Positions 34,105 through 43,386 are shown, counted from the first letter of the stretch. The stretch is DNA of 64,000 nt from Poriferisphaera corsica (GCF_007747445.1 NZ_CP036425.1:2836175-2900174); one strand, 5' to 3'. Notes: generated by a model from the sequence alone, not told the origin. Made by a program: numbers and translations.

Positions 34105-34154
34105 TAGGAGTGGCGGGGAGGAGGAGTGAGGTGTGATGAGGTGTGATGAGGTTT

Positions 34155-34188
34155 GAAAACGCCTGCAGGATGTTTGGTACTGCAGGCG
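34155..34188 (-). terminator. Terminator of the TPR lipoprotein gene
   Basis: On the minus strand the stem CGCCTGCAG/CTGCAGGCG with an 11-base loop is followed by TTTT. It sits between the lipoprotein gene and ktrB. Confidence 0.8.
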
Positions 34189-34211
34189 CTGATTAGACTG
34201 TTTGGTTGGGT

Positions 34212-34904
34212 TTAGCGGAGGATGGCAGGTTTTGGGGGTTCGAGTTTGATGGTTGGGCCGGGGACGATGCCGTAGGAACGGAGCTTGTCGGCGAGGCCGA
34301 AGTGTTTGGGGTTGATGTAGTAGGCGTAGCGGAGTGATGTGATTGTGTTTTCGACATCGTTGAGTGACTCGTAAAAATCAGCGATGGCGAGGTATGGGGT
34401 TGGGTCTTCGGCAGGTGCGAAGTGTGCTGCTTTTTTGTAGGCGATGATGGCTTCATCGACGGCGCCGGACTTGGTGAGGTATTTGGCTTGGCGGATGTAG
34501 TCGCGAGGCTTGCCGTAGTAGTCGGCTTGGCGAGCAAGGAAAGCGGTGAGGTTTTCGATGCGGTCTTGCTGAAAGAGAGACTCGGCAATGCCGTCGAGGA
34601 TTTTGGGTGCGAGTTCTTTGTCTTCACGTTTGATGGTGTAGGCTTTTTCGAAAGCGAATTGAGCTTGTTCGGGTTTGCCGAGTTTGAGGTTGATTTTGCC
34701 GAGCTCGTATTGGGCGAGCGCGTCGTTGGGTTCGTTTTCTGCAGCAGCGGCATAGAGGTCGCGTGCTTGCTCGAGTTCGCCGTGGTATGCGGCAAGGCGG
34801 GCTTCGTTTCGCATCTCGTAGTTGTTTGGGGGAAGTGAGCAGCCGAGGATTGAGAGGGTGAGGAGGAGGACGAAGATGGGGGACAATTTATGGATCGCGG
34901 TCAT
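34212..34904 (-). CDS. TPR-repeat lipoprotein
   Basis: The 230-residue protein has a signal peptide with lipobox (LTLSILGCS, Cys near residue 22). Tetratricopeptide repeats follow: ARLAAYHGELEQARDLYAAAAENEPNDALAQYELG, here noted as two units at about residues 33-100, and another at 140-185 (AIIAYKKAAHFAP). TPR lipoproteins are scaffolds at the membrane, for example in outer-membrane or pilus assembly (PilF-like). The specific partner is unknown. The ATG is followed by a short basic N-region. It is co-directional with ktrB and ktrA but separated from them by a terminator. Confidence 0.83.
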   Translation of the reverse strand: MTAIHKLSPIFVLLLTLSILGCSLPPNNYEMRNEARLAAYHGELEQARDLYAAAAENEPNDALAQYELGKINLKLGKPEQAQFAFEKAYTIKREDKELAPKILDGIAESLFQQDRIENLTAFLARQADYYGKPRDYIRQAKYLTKSGAVDEAIIAYKKAAHFAPAEDPTPYLAIADFYESLNDVENTITSLRYAYYINPKHFGLADKLRSYGIVPGPTIKLEPPKPAILR

Positions 34905-35065
34905 GGGTTATTCCTTCCGTGGTGGGAGAACTGATACCATGATAAGAAATTCTGAGAAAGTGGGTAGAGTTTGGACGAAAGGATGGGAGTTTCCACGATA
35001 TGATTGGGGTGTAATGAGGGATGGAGGGTGGCGAAATGGCGTGGGGAGCAGTGAAGAAGGAAACG

Positions 35066-35461
35066 ATGATGGAAATGTTGCCGAGCGTTTTGTTGAGGCA
35101 TGAGGGGTACGGAGAGGGGCATTTTGATTGGCTGCTGGGCGAGCCGGGGGTTGTTTATGATGGTGATGAGGAGAAAAGGCTGTGGACGTGGCGGATTGAT
35201 GTGGGCAGCGATGCGTGGGAAATGGGGAAAGAATATGCCATGGTGAGGAATTTTGATCACCGAGCGCGATATCTGTCTTATGAGGGGGAAATTAGTGGTG
35301 GGCGAGGTGAAGTGCGACAAGTGGATAAGGGCGTACATGAGGTGGAGGAGTGGGGAGAGGGCCGAATTGTGACGCGGATCGATTTTGAGAAATTTGAGGG
35401 GATTGCTGAAATACGATGCATTAAAGGGGAGATCTGGGGCGTTGTATTTAAAGAGGGGTGA
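35066..35461 (+). CDS. Stand-alone LigD 3'-phosphoesterase-like protein
   Basis: About 131 residues. The pattern RHEGYGEGHFDWLL, then LWTWRID, then FDHRARYLSYEGEISGGRG and VRQVDKGVHEV follows the layout of the LigD phosphoesterase domain (PF13298-like): HxxxxxHxDW for metal binding, a later His, and the YEGxIxGGxG turn. In LigD this domain trims 3' ends in non-homologous end joining; small stand-alone versions are known in several bacteria. No ligase, polymerase or Ku gene is near. The start at 35066 is preceded by AAGGA; ATG 35036, also with a ribosome site, is possible. Moderate confidence in the family. Confidence 0.6.
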   Translation: MMEMLPSVLLRHEGYGEGHFDWLLGEPGVVYDGDEEKRLWTWRIDVGSDAWEMGKEYAMVRNFDHRARYLSYEGEISGGRGEVRQVDKGVHEVEEWGEGRIVTRIDFEKFEGIAEIRCIKGEIWGVVFKEG

Positions 35462-35738
35462 TGGCGATGAAAAATCTCAAATCGAGAAGGAGTCATCTGG
35501 AAGGATTGAGATAATTTTATCTTGTATCTGTTAGGTATAGTGATTAAAGTGTAAGTAAATCAGTGGTCTTTATTTGCGTTCAGCTGATCATGTAATTTCA
35601 GAGCATATCATCGAAACTATTACGTTTATTGTTGAGAATGAAAAATTTTATATTGCTCACGTGAATCAAATCTGAAACTTTTAATCTGTATTTTTTAGCC
35701 AAGCACATTTTTCGTTCAGTTCTGTCCAGAGGAGCAAC

Positions 35739-36173
35739 ATGATGTCGGATCAAGATCAATTGGATATCCATGCATCGGATGATGATTTATTAGCAGGGGC
35801 AATCCCTATTCCAGCAGAAGCATTGGGTGGTGATGATTTAACACCGATCGATGTTGAAGACACGCCTGCAGAGGAGGCGGCACCGGTGATCAGTGGGAAT
35901 GTTGTGGGGTCGAATAAGATCCGCACGTTCCAGTCGGATCAGGTGCATAAGGAGAATTGGTCGCGGCAAACGAATGCGGATGGGACGGGTGCAACGCACT
36001 GCAAGACGTTCTTTGCGAAGCTAAGACAAGATGCGATTCATCACCTGGATGAGCAGATCAATGTTTGGCTGGATGAACATCCAGATTATGAAGTGAAATT
36101 TTCGACATCGTGTGTCGGCAAGCTGGTCGGGAAGACGAATGAAGACGCGGTATTTATGACGGTTTGGGTATAA
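35739..36173 (+). CDS. Conserved-looking hypothetical protein, 144 aa
   Basis: I do not recognise a family. The first 50 residues are acidic and low in structure (DIHASDDDLLAGAIPIPAEALGG; DTPAEEAAPVI). The rest looks like a compact domain with alternating charged and hydrophobic stretches (THCKTFFAKLRQDAIHHLDEQINVW; KFSTSCVGKLVG). No signal peptide or membrane segment. A good ribosome site (GAGGAG) precedes the two successive ATG codons, and a strong terminator follows, so it is a real monocistronic gene. The start may be the second ATG (35742). The WLDEHPDYEVKFSTS stretch resembles small bacterial proteins of unknown role. Confidence 0.7.
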   Translation: MMSDQDQLDIHASDDDLLAGAIPIPAEALGGDDLTPIDVEDTPAEEAAPVISGNVVGSNKIRTFQSDQVHKENWSRQTNADGTGATHCKTFFAKLRQDAIHHLDEQINVWLDEHPDYEVKFSTSCVGKLVGKTNEDAVFMTVWV

Positions 36174-36210
36174 CAAGAAGCATACTGCAGGCAACTGCAT
36201 GCATAGAAGA

Positions 36211-36237
36211 AAAGCAGCTCTCTGGAGCTGCTTTTTT
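36211..36237 (+). terminator. Terminator of the hypothetical gene
   Basis: Stem AAAGCAGCTC/GAGCTGCTTT with a TCTG loop, then further T. Confidence 0.88.
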
Positions 36238-36382
36238 AGTTGTTCTAAAGCGTTCTGTGAAACATCTGCCAAGTGGACCTGTCGGTCGCTACGATAAAGA
36301 TCGCTTCCGAAGTGACCATGCTTTTATTTATGGCATTGATGGCCCGACATGTACTCATGCAACTTGATTTATTTGATGTGGG

Positions 36383-37522
36383 TCAAGATAAAACGGTATG
36401 GTTTTGATGGGTGACGATACCGCCCCAGTCATTGCAATAGAGACGGGTTAGGCCGAGCCAACCTGCGGTTTCGGCGTTGCGTGCAGCGGGCTGATCCCAA
36501 AGGTCAATTTTAAAACGATCGACGATATTCATAAGAACCGAGCCTCGAAGTTTTCGGAGCAGCGTGTCGGTGAAGTTGGGGTATCGCGTGAGTTCGCTGA
36601 CAAGAATGAGACGATTCGGGCGAATGAAGTTGACCGCGTTTGAAAGAGACATGGCAAGGTGATCGATGACGGTCTCAAGTGCGGGGTTGTCGTTTTCAAA
36701 AATGGCGGCTTGCTCAAGAAGTGTTGCAACGGATTGTGAGGGGTTGAGTTGATGGAGGTAAGTGGTTGATACGATGCGTTCGAGGCAGCCTTTGTGGCCA
36801 CAGTAACATTGTTCGGTGTCAACGGGGAGGCGTGTGTGTCCGAGTTCGTTGGCGGAAAGGACGCAGCCGCGATTTGGTTTACCGTCAACAAGCATGGCGG
36901 AGCCGATGGCGCCATCGTTGATTGAGACGAGGAGGAGATCCTGGTCGAGTTCGGCTTGATGTGTGAGCACCCAACGTGCAGCGAGGGCGTGCATGTCGTT
37001 GTCGAAAAGAACGGGGAGATTGCCAGCGGCTTGTGTGATGGGGGTGAGTGAAATGGTGCCCCTGCCCTGTACGGCGGAGGAGAAGAGGATGGTTTGCGCT
37101 TCGGGGTCGATGAGGCCGGTGACATTGACGGAGACGAAGAGGGTTGTGGCATCAATGACGGATGTGAGAAGCTGGCAGGCGGTAGGGATGACTTGATCGG
37201 AGGATTGGACTTTTTGGACGGTGAGTTTGCCGATGAGCTGGCCTTTGAGATTTAGCCGACAGACTGAGACTTGGCCACGACGGAGTGCGACACAGGCAAT
37301 ATGGCGTTGATGGGTGTCGATTTCCAGAGGGATGCGTGGGCGTCCTGCACGGACGGGCTGGGGAGTGCCTTCTGAGATAATGCCTTGATCGATGAGGTCG
37401 GAGACGATTTGCCCGACACCGTTTGGGGTGAGACCGGTGCGTTTATGCAATTCCCAGCGGCTGAGACCGCCTTCGCGCCAGAGGTGCTGGAGTATTTGCT
37501 GCTGTCTGGCGTTGATACGCAT
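36383..37522 (-). CDS. ROK-family transcriptional repressor, NagC-like
   Basis: The 379-residue protein starts with a winged-helix DNA-binding domain (QQILQHLWREGGLSRWELHKRTGLTPNGVGQIV). It continues with a ROK sugar-kinase-like domain with the zinc motif CYCGHKGCLE. The ROK glycine-rich site LLVSINDGAIGSAMLVDG and the ELGH motif before the zinc site are present. NagC/Mlc-type regulators bind amino-sugar phosphates or a PTS component. The gene is divergent from the nagB-fusion operon, and palindromic AT-rich sites of NagC type lie between them, so it most likely controls that operon and itself. No clear ribosome site was found before its ATG. Confidence 0.88.
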   Translation of the reverse strand: MRINARQQQILQHLWREGGLSRWELHKRTGLTPNGVGQIVSDLIDQGIISEGTPQPVRAGRPRIPLEIDTHQRHIACVALRRGQVSVCRLNLKGQLIGKLTVQKVQSSDQVIPTACQLLTSVIDATTLFVSVNVTGLIDPEAQTILFSSAVQGRGTISLTPITQAAGNLPVLFDNDMHALAARWVLTHQAELDQDLLLVSINDGAIGSAMLVDGKPNRGCVLSANELGHTRLPVDTEQCYCGHKGCLERIVSTTYLHQLNPSQSVATLLEQAAIFENDNPALETVIDHLAMSLSNAVNFIRPNRLILVSELTRYPNFTDTLLRKLRGSVLMNIVDRFKIDLWDQPAARNAETAGWLGLTRLYCNDWGGIVTHQNHTVLS

Positions 37523-37570
37523 GATTTATGGCTCACTGGTCAAGGATTTGGCCGATTCTTTACCGACCTT

Positions 37571-37603
37571 AATTATTATTTATATCGTTCATAATAAATA
37601 ATT
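37571..37603. promoter_or_regulatory. Possible ROK-regulator operator 1
   Basis: An AT-rich inverted repeat with TTATTTAT and ATAATAAA half-sites about an ATCGTTC centre, similar to NagC sites. Near the start of the divergent regulator gene. Confidence 0.5.
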
Positions 37604-37651
37604 CAATGGTATTCGGCGTCATAATTAATGGTTTTTTAACGGAATACCCGG

Positions 37652-37682
37652 TTGACATTTATTATTGCTTTTGATAATAATT
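37652..37682 (+). promoter_or_regulatory. nagB-operon promoter overlapping ROK operator 2
   Basis: TTGACA (37652-37657) is followed after 17 bp by TAATAA (37675-37680). Over the spacer and -10 box lies the palindrome TTATTAT-N8-ATAATAA (37659-37680), so a bound repressor would block the promoter. Consensus by eye; the assignment of -10 is uncertain. Confidence 0.6.
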
Positions 37683-37730
37683 ATCATTCTGTAGTTTTCA
37701 ATCTGTATTGAATTGCATAAGGGTAGACAG

Positions 37731-39707
37731 ATGATGAATAGTTTCCGATTTGATCCGAGGATGTCGCGAGAAAAGATTGCGACGGTGGTGAGGGACAATT
37801 CGGCAGCCGTCAGCTGCGAGGTTGCTGCAGAGATTGCGGCTCTGATACGTGAGAAGGCAGCAGCGGGTGAAAAAGCGGTGTTGGGACTGGCAACGGGGTC
37901 AACTCCGAAGGGTGTTTATCGGGAGCTGATCAGGATGCACCGAGAGGAGGGGCTATCGTTTAAGAATGTGGTGACATTCAATCTGGATGAATATTATCCG
38001 ATGCCGGTGGATCATCTGCAGAGTTATGTGCGGTACATGAATGAGCAGTTGTTTGATCATGTGGATATCGATCGCGAGTCGGTTCACGTACCGGACGGGA
38101 CACTGGAGGCGCGAGAGGTCGCGGGGTTTTGCGCAGCATATGAGAGAAAGATTGCTGGGTATGGTGGATTGGATTTGCAGATACTCGGGATTGGGCGAAC
38201 GGGTCATATTGGGTTTAATGAGCCGGGATCGGGTGAGGAGAGTTTGACGCGCATGATTTGGCTGGATGAGATTACACGACAGGACGCGTCGGGTGATTTT
38301 TTCAGATTAGAAAATGTGCCACACCGAGCAATCACGATGGGGGTAGGAACGATCATGAACGCGAAGCGAGTGATCATGATGGCATATGGTGTTGCGAAAG
38401 CATCGGTTATTAAGAGGGCGATTGAGGGCAAGGTGACGAGTGAAGTGGCGGCATCGTTCTTGCAGGGACATGAGAATGCAGTGGTTTATGTTGATCGTGC
38501 AGCGGCGGGGCATTTAACGCGGTTTGATCGGCCTTGGCTGGTGGATCCGACGTATACGTGGGACAAAAACAGGATTATCAAGGCGACGATTTGGTTAGCA
38601 CAACGACTCGGCAAGCCGTTATTGAAATTAACGGATTTGGATTACAACAAGAATCATTTGCAGAGTTTGATTGCAGAGCATGGGCCAGCGTTCAATATTA
38701 ATTTGAAGGTATTCAGGCACATGCAGGGGACGATTACGGGCTGGCCGGGCGGGAAGCCTGACGAGTTAAAACAGCCGGGCGATAGAAAGTGGCCGAATGA
38801 TGAGGTGTTTCCAAAGCGAGTAATCGTGTTTAGCCCTCACCCAGATGACGATGTAATCTCGATGGGCGGAACGCTGATTCGTTTAAACGATCAGGGTCAT
38901 GATGTACATGTAGCGTATCAGACATCAGGTAATATTGCGGTGTTTGATGATGATGCACTTAAGTTTGCGGATTTTGCGCATGACTTCAATCAACTCTTTG
39001 GAATTGACAACGAAAAAGCGCGAAGTATTGAAGCGCATGTGGAGCAGTATTTGAGAAACAAGGGGATTGGAGAAAGTGACTCTAATGAAATCAGGCAAAT
39101 TAAAGGGTTAATTAGGCGATCAGAAGCAAGAGCAGGATGCCGATATTGTGGTGTACCCTCTGAACGAGTTCATTTTTTAGATATGCCTTTCTATGAAACA
39201 GGGAAGGTTGACAAGAAACCTTTAGGTGAGGATGACATTGAAACTGTTGTTAGTTTTTTGAGGAAAATTAAACCTCATCAAATATATGCGGCAGGTGATT
39301 TAGCTGACCCGCATGGAACGCATCGCGTGTGTTTGGATGCGATATTTGAAGCAGTGGAGTGTGTGAAGGATGATGCGTGGTATCAAGCGTGCCAATTTTT
39401 GATGTATCGAGGCGCATGGCATGAGTGGGAGCCAGAGAGTATTGATATGTGCATACCTTTGTCACCGCTAGATGTCGAGCGTAAAAGGCAGGCTATTTTC
39501 AAGCATGAATCGCAAAAAGACTCGGCAGTCTATCCGGGAAATGATTCACGTGAATTTTGGCAACGAGCAGAAGAACGCAATGCGGAAACGGCTGAACTTT
39601 ATAATGAATTAGGGCTGCCAGAATATTCTGCGATGGAAGCATTTGCGTTGTATACGGGTGATAAAAATTACCCAACACGTATTAGCAAGTCACAATATAC
39701 TTGTTGA
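37731..39707 (+). CDS. nagB: Glucosamine-6-phosphate deaminase fused to LmbE/PIG-L-type deacetylase
   Basis: The product is about 658 residues. Residues 1-270 are NagB: LGLATGSTPKGVYREL, the catalytic FNLDEYYP, GRTGHIGFNEPGS, and MGVGTIMNAKRVIMMA. This enzyme turns glucosamine 6-phosphate into fructose 6-phosphate and ammonia. Residues 360-640 are a LmbE/PIG-L deacetylase: the metal motif VFSPHPDDDVISMGG, and AAGDLADPHGTHRVC as the second metal site. The combination with this length is known in Bacteroidetes. The deacetylase could supply glucosamine substrates. The start is the ATG at 37731 with AGGG; an upstream TTG in frame is less likely. First gene of the operon. Confidence 0.9.
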   Translation: MMNSFRFDPRMSREKIATVVRDNSAAVSCEVAAEIAALIREKAAAGEKAVLGLATGSTPKGVYRELIRMHREEGLSFKNVVTFNLDEYYPMPVDHLQSYVRYMNEQLFDHVDIDRESVHVPDGTLEAREVAGFCAAYERKIAGYGGLDLQILGIGRTGHIGFNEPGSGEESLTRMIWLDEITRQDASGDFFRLENVPHRAITMGVGTIMNAKRVIMMAYGVAKASVIKRAIEGKVTSEVAASFLQGHENAVVYVDRAAAGHLTRFDRPWLVDPTYTWDKNRIIKATIWLAQRLGKPLLKLTDLDYNKNHLQSLIAEHGPAFNINLKVFRHMQGTITGWPGGKPDELKQPGDRKWPNDEVFPKRVIVFSPHPDDDVISMGGTLIRLNDQGHDVHVAYQTSGNIAVFDDDALKFADFAHDFNQLFGIDNEKARSIEAHVEQYLRNKGIGESDSNEIRQIKGLIRRSEARAGCRYCGVPSERVHFLDMPFYETGKVDKKPLGEDDIETVVSFLRKIKPHQIYAAGDLADPHGTHRVCLDAIFEAVECVKDDAWYQACQFLMYRGAWHEWEPESIDMCIPLSPLDVERKRQAIFKHESQKDSAVYPGNDSREFWQRAEERNAETAELYNELGLPEYSAMEAFALYTGDKNYPTRISKSQYTC

Positions 39708-39742
39708 TGATTTATTAATTATTTTACCTCGATGGTGTGGAT

Positions 39743-40561
39743 ATGAAAAAAACGACTAAGGCTGTCATCATGGCTCGGGGACTGGGTACACGTATGCGCA
39801 AAGCTGCGGAAGGCGGTGGTATTTCGGATAAACAGGCATCTGTTGCCGCGAAAGGGATTAAAGCGTTAATACCGATCAAACGACCTTTTCTGGATTACGT
39901 CATACATAATTTAGCGGAAGTTGGATTTACGGATGTGTGCTTGATCATTGGTGAGGAGCATCATTCTATTCGTGATTATTATGATCATGAAGCGGGGTTA
40001 AGCCGAATACGCGTCTCGTATGCAATACAGAAGGATCCGAAGGGGACGGCTGATGCTGTAGCTGCAGCAGAATCTTTTGCTGGGAATGATTCTTTTATTG
40101 TCATGAACTCGGACAACTACTATCCATGTGCCGCGTTTGAGAAACTGCATCATGGGAATGATGCAGGGCTGGTTGGATTTGATAAGCAGGTCATGATCGA
40201 TGAGAGTAATGTCGCTGCGGATCGGCTGATGGGGTATGCCATTGTAGAACATAGCGAGAAGGGGGAGATGATTACGATTCATGAGAAGCCGTGTGAGGCG
40301 GTAATGGCTAAATTCGGGAAGCATGCATTGTTGTCAATGAATTGCTGGCGGTTTACGAAGTCCATTTTTGAAGCTTGCCGTAATATTGAATTGTCGAAAC
40401 GTGGCGAGTACGAGCTAACGGACGCGGTAAATTATGACATCGATGAACTTGGCGCACAGTATACGGTCATGGCATGCAAGGAACCTGTATTGGATCTATC
40501 ATGCCAAGACGACATTGCGTCAGTGGCCGCACGGATTGGAGACATGGAGGTTAAGCTTTGA
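39743..40561 (+). CDS. Sugar-phosphate nucleotidyltransferase
   Basis: The 272-residue protein has the nucleotidyltransferase fold: VIMARGLGTRMRKAAEGG with the GxGTRxRxxxxG signature, KALIPIKRPFLDYVIHNL, the metal Asp in VMNSDNYYP, and GEYELTDAVNYDIDEL near the end. It should join an NTP and a sugar 1-phosphate to give a nucleotide sugar. The acceptor sugar is not readable, but the neighbours (amino-sugar deaminase and a C1-type sugar kinase) suggest an N-acetylhexosamine 1-phosphate. The ATG at 39743 is used. It overlaps the next gene by four bases. Confidence 0.87.
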   Translation: MKKTTKAVIMARGLGTRMRKAAEGGGISDKQASVAAKGIKALIPIKRPFLDYVIHNLAEVGFTDVCLIIGEEHHSIRDYYDHEAGLSRIRVSYAIQKDPKGTADAVAAAESFAGNDSFIVMNSDNYYPCAAFEKLHHGNDAGLVGFDKQVMIDESNVAADRLMGYAIVEHSEKGEMITIHEKPCEAVMAKFGKHALLSMNCWRFTKSIFEACRNIELSKRGEYELTDAVNYDIDELGAQYTVMACKEPVLDLSCQDDIASVAARIGDMEVKL

Positions 40562-41925
40562 GTGACATGCCCTGCTCTTCTAAATTTGGTGCGACTTGCG
40601 CAGAAAATTTAATTGCAAGTGGAATGAGTGAGTGCGAAGCACACAACAAGGAAAGATTATTTGATCAATGCAGCGCGTGGTTAGTCGATAAGATGGGCAG
40701 GCCGATAGAAGAAGCTATGGGGTTTTGGCTTCCGGGACGGTTAGAATTTTTAGGAAAACATACAGATTACTGCGGTGGAAGAAGTATGCTAGGGGCAATT
40801 GAACGGGGAATATGTATGGTGGCCGCAGCGAGGAAAGATCATTGCGTTAGGGTTGCAAGGATTGACCGAGGGGAGGAACGAACATTTGAGATAAAAGGTG
40901 AGATCGAACCCCGACAAGGTGATTGGATGAATTATCTGATGACGGCGGTCAAACGGGTTCATCAAAACTTTGGCAGTTTACACGGGTTTGATCTTATCAT
41001 TGGTTCAGATCTGCCGATGGCGGCGGGGATGAGTAGTTCGAGTGCGGTGATTGTTGGCATGTGGCTAGTCATGGATGCGGCCAATGGATTAAAAAAACGA
41101 TCGATCTATCGTGAACAGATTAGTGACGAGCTATCGCTTGCTGAGTACTTGGGGTGTATAGAAAATGGTACTGATTTTCGAGAATTAGAGGGGAATCGCG
41201 GGGTGGGGACATTGGGTGGATCTCAAGATCACACAGCGATATTGCTTAGTGATGCAGGAAAATTAAAAACTTTTGGTTTCTCGCCAATTCGTTTTGAGCA
41301 AATGATTGAGATTGATAAAAAATATGCTTTTATCATTGGTGTGAGTGGTGTGGACGCGCATAAAACTGGGGCCGCGATGGCTGATTACAACAAAGCAGCG
41401 ATGCTCGCAAAAGAGCTCGTCGAGATGTGGAATAATCAAACCGGTAGCCATGCTAAAACGCTCACAGAAATCGTGAGATCAGACAGCTTTGATATGACTA
41501 TAAACAATCTATTCATCGAATACAGTGGTGAGTTAGATTGTAAAGAGTTAAAAAATCGTTTGGCTCATTTTATTCGTGAAAATGATCAGATTATTCCGGC
41601 TGTTATGAAAGAATTAAAGTCTAATCACTACGATGTAGTTGGTGACTTAATTGATCAGTCACAGAATTCTGCAGAGAAATTACTTGGCAATCAAGTGATG
41701 CATACCATTGAGTTAGCCAAAAGTGCACGAAATTTGGGGGCAGTCGCGGCGTCAGCCTTTGGTGCTGGCTTCGGTGGAAGTGTGTGGGCATTAGTGGAAA
41801 AACGTGATCGTGATCGACTAATGAAGGCGTGGAAAAAGGCATACAAAGATTTTGACATGGCTACTAGCGAAAGAGCGTGCTTCTTCGAAACGTTGCTTGG
41901 GCCAGGAGCAATGCGTGCTATCTAG
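40558..41925 (+). CDS. Galactokinase-like GHMP-family sugar kinase
   Basis: The 455-residue protein carries the galactokinase signature in altered form: GRLEFLGKHTDYCGGRSM (usual GRVNLIGEHTDYNGG). It has the GHMP ATP loop LPMAAGMSSSSAVIV and the C-terminal SAFGAGFGGSVWALV. It is a C1 sugar kinase like galactokinase or N-acetylgalactosamine kinase. The start is TTG at 40558: GGAGG lies seven bases before it, while the later ATG has worse spacing. It overlaps the stop of the nucleotidyltransferase gene, so the two are translationally coupled and act together: the kinase makes the sugar 1-phosphate, the transferase the nucleotide sugar. The Glu to Lys change in the GEHTDY motif is unusual. Confidence 0.85.
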   Translation: MSDMPCSSKFGATCAENLIASGMSECEAHNKERLFDQCSAWLVDKMGRPIEEAMGFWLPGRLEFLGKHTDYCGGRSMLGAIERGICMVAAARKDHCVRVARIDRGEERTFEIKGEIEPRQGDWMNYLMTAVKRVHQNFGSLHGFDLIIGSDLPMAAGMSSSSAVIVGMWLVMDAANGLKKRSIYREQISDELSLAEYLGCIENGTDFRELEGNRGVGTLGGSQDHTAILLSDAGKLKTFGFSPIRFEQMIEIDKKYAFIIGVSGVDAHKTGAAMADYNKAAMLAKELVEMWNNQTGSHAKTLTEIVRSDSFDMTINNLFIEYSGELDCKELKNRLAHFIRENDQIIPAVMKELKSNHYDVVGDLIDQSQNSAEKLLGNQVMHTIELAKSARNLGAVAASAFGAGFGGSVWALVEKRDRDRLMKAWKKAYKDFDMATSERACFFETLLGPGAMRAI

Positions 41926-42085
41926 CAGTTATTATGGGATTGGAAAGGGACATATCTTAGGTTAAATGTGCATGGGTCGAAGTATTTGCTGTAATCATTA
42001 CTCTGTATTGGCATAATAAACGGGGCAGAGGTGCTAGTATTACGTGTCAGAATTTTATGGATGACCGTGATATTGGAGTTGATGC

Positions 42086-43336
42086 ATGACTGTGAAAATA
42101 ACGATTCAGGATGTGCTTGATGCAAAGGAACGGATTAGAGGTACCGTGCTGGAGACACCTTGCCAAAGATCGTCTCAACTTGCTGAGTACACGGGGTTCG
42201 ATACATGGTGCAAATTGGAATTTTTACAACGCACAGGCAGCTTTAAAGAGCGAGGTGCGAGTAATGCATTAGCCTTGCTGTCTGACGAGCAAAAGCGGCG
42301 TGGTGTGATAGCCGCATCGGCGGGGAATCATGCATTAGCATTAGCCTACCATGGACAACGATTAGGTGTGGATGTGAAAGTGGTGATGCCAACGTTTGCG
42401 CCGATGATTAAAATATCGACGTGCAGAAGTTTTGATGCAGAGGTCATATTACATGGCACTTCATTTGGTGAAGCTGTTCAGCAAGCCCATGAGATAGGTG
42501 AAGCGGAGGGACGCCAGTATGTGCATGGGTTTGACGATCCGCCAATAATTGCTGGACAAGGAACAATGGGGCTTGAGATACTTGAGCAAGTGCCTGATGT
42601 TGATGCCGTTGTGATACCAATTGGCGGAGCGGGGTTAATTGCAGGCACCGCACTTGCGATAAAAAGCCAGCGTCCTGAGGTGAAGGTGATCGGTGTGGAG
42701 CCGATAAATGCATGCTGCTACATGGACGCACTCAATGCGGGCAAGCCTGTGAAAATTGCGGCTAAGCCGACTCTAGCTGACGGGTTGGCAGTGCACACGG
42801 TTGGCGACAATGCGTTTGAATTGGCACGTGATTTGATTGATAAGGTTGTCACAGTCACGGAATCGGAAATCGCTTTGGCTATCTTACGCTTAGTAGAGCG
42901 CGAAAAGAGTGTGGTAGAAGGTTCGGGCGCGGCATCGTTGGCAGCATGTATTGCGGGGAAGTTGCCTGAGCTAGAAGGAAAGAAGGTTGTGTTGGCGTTA
43001 TGTGGGGGGAATATTGATCCATCGATTTTGAGCCGCATTATTGAGGTGGGTTTGGCTGCAGATGGACGTATTATCCGGTTTACTGCACGGATCAGTGATC
43101 GGCCTGGCGGATTAGCTGAGTTTGCAAAAGTCATTGCGAAAGCTGGGGCAAGCATTAAAGATATTACGCATGATAGAACGTTTGCTGGGCCAGACGTGTC
43201 TGCGGTGCATGTGCAGTGTAAAATTGAGACATCAAGCCATGAACATATTGAACGCGTCTATCAATCGCTTAGGGAACACAAAATACCATTTAGACCGGTT
43301 GAAATCGAGGCGGAAACGTTGAGTGCATACCATTAA
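42086..43336 (+). CDS. ilvA: Threonine ammonia-lyase with C-terminal ACT domain
   Basis: The 416-residue PLP enzyme has the PLP-lysine in GSFKERGASNAL, the phosphate-binding loop IPIGGAGLIAGTALA, and GSGAASLAACIAGK near residue 290. Residues 335-405 form an ACT domain (FTARISDRPGGLAEFAKVIAK). It deaminates threonine to 2-oxobutanoate. The ACT domain indicates feedback by an amino acid, but it may be the single-ACT TdcB/IlvA form rather than the two-ACT biosynthetic form. It is a separate gene after the amino-sugar operon, with a 160-bp gap. The gene ends at a bidirectional terminator. Confidence 0.9.
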   Translation: MTVKITIQDVLDAKERIRGTVLETPCQRSSQLAEYTGFDTWCKLEFLQRTGSFKERGASNALALLSDEQKRRGVIAASAGNHALALAYHGQRLGVDVKVVMPTFAPMIKISTCRSFDAEVILHGTSFGEAVQQAHEIGEAEGRQYVHGFDDPPIIAGQGTMGLEILEQVPDVDAVVIPIGGAGLIAGTALAIKSQRPEVKVIGVEPINACCYMDALNAGKPVKIAAKPTLADGLAVHTVGDNAFELARDLIDKVVTVTESEIALAILRLVEREKSVVEGSGAASLAACIAGKLPELEGKKVVLALCGGNIDPSILSRIIEVGLAADGRIIRFTARISDRPGGLAEFAKVIAKAGASIKDITHDRTFAGPDVSAVHVQCKIETSSHEHIERVYQSLREHKIPFRPVEIEAETLSAYH

Positions 43337-43340
43337 CATG

Positions 43341-43370
43341 AAAAAGGACGCTGTTTCCAGCGTCCTTTTT
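43341..43370. terminator. Bidirectional terminator between ilvA and the ABC-secretin gene
   Basis: Stem AAAAAGGACGCT/AGCGTCCTTTTT with loop GTTTCC; T-tracts on both strands. Confidence 0.92.
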
Positions 43371-43386
43371 CATGTTGGGGTTGAAT

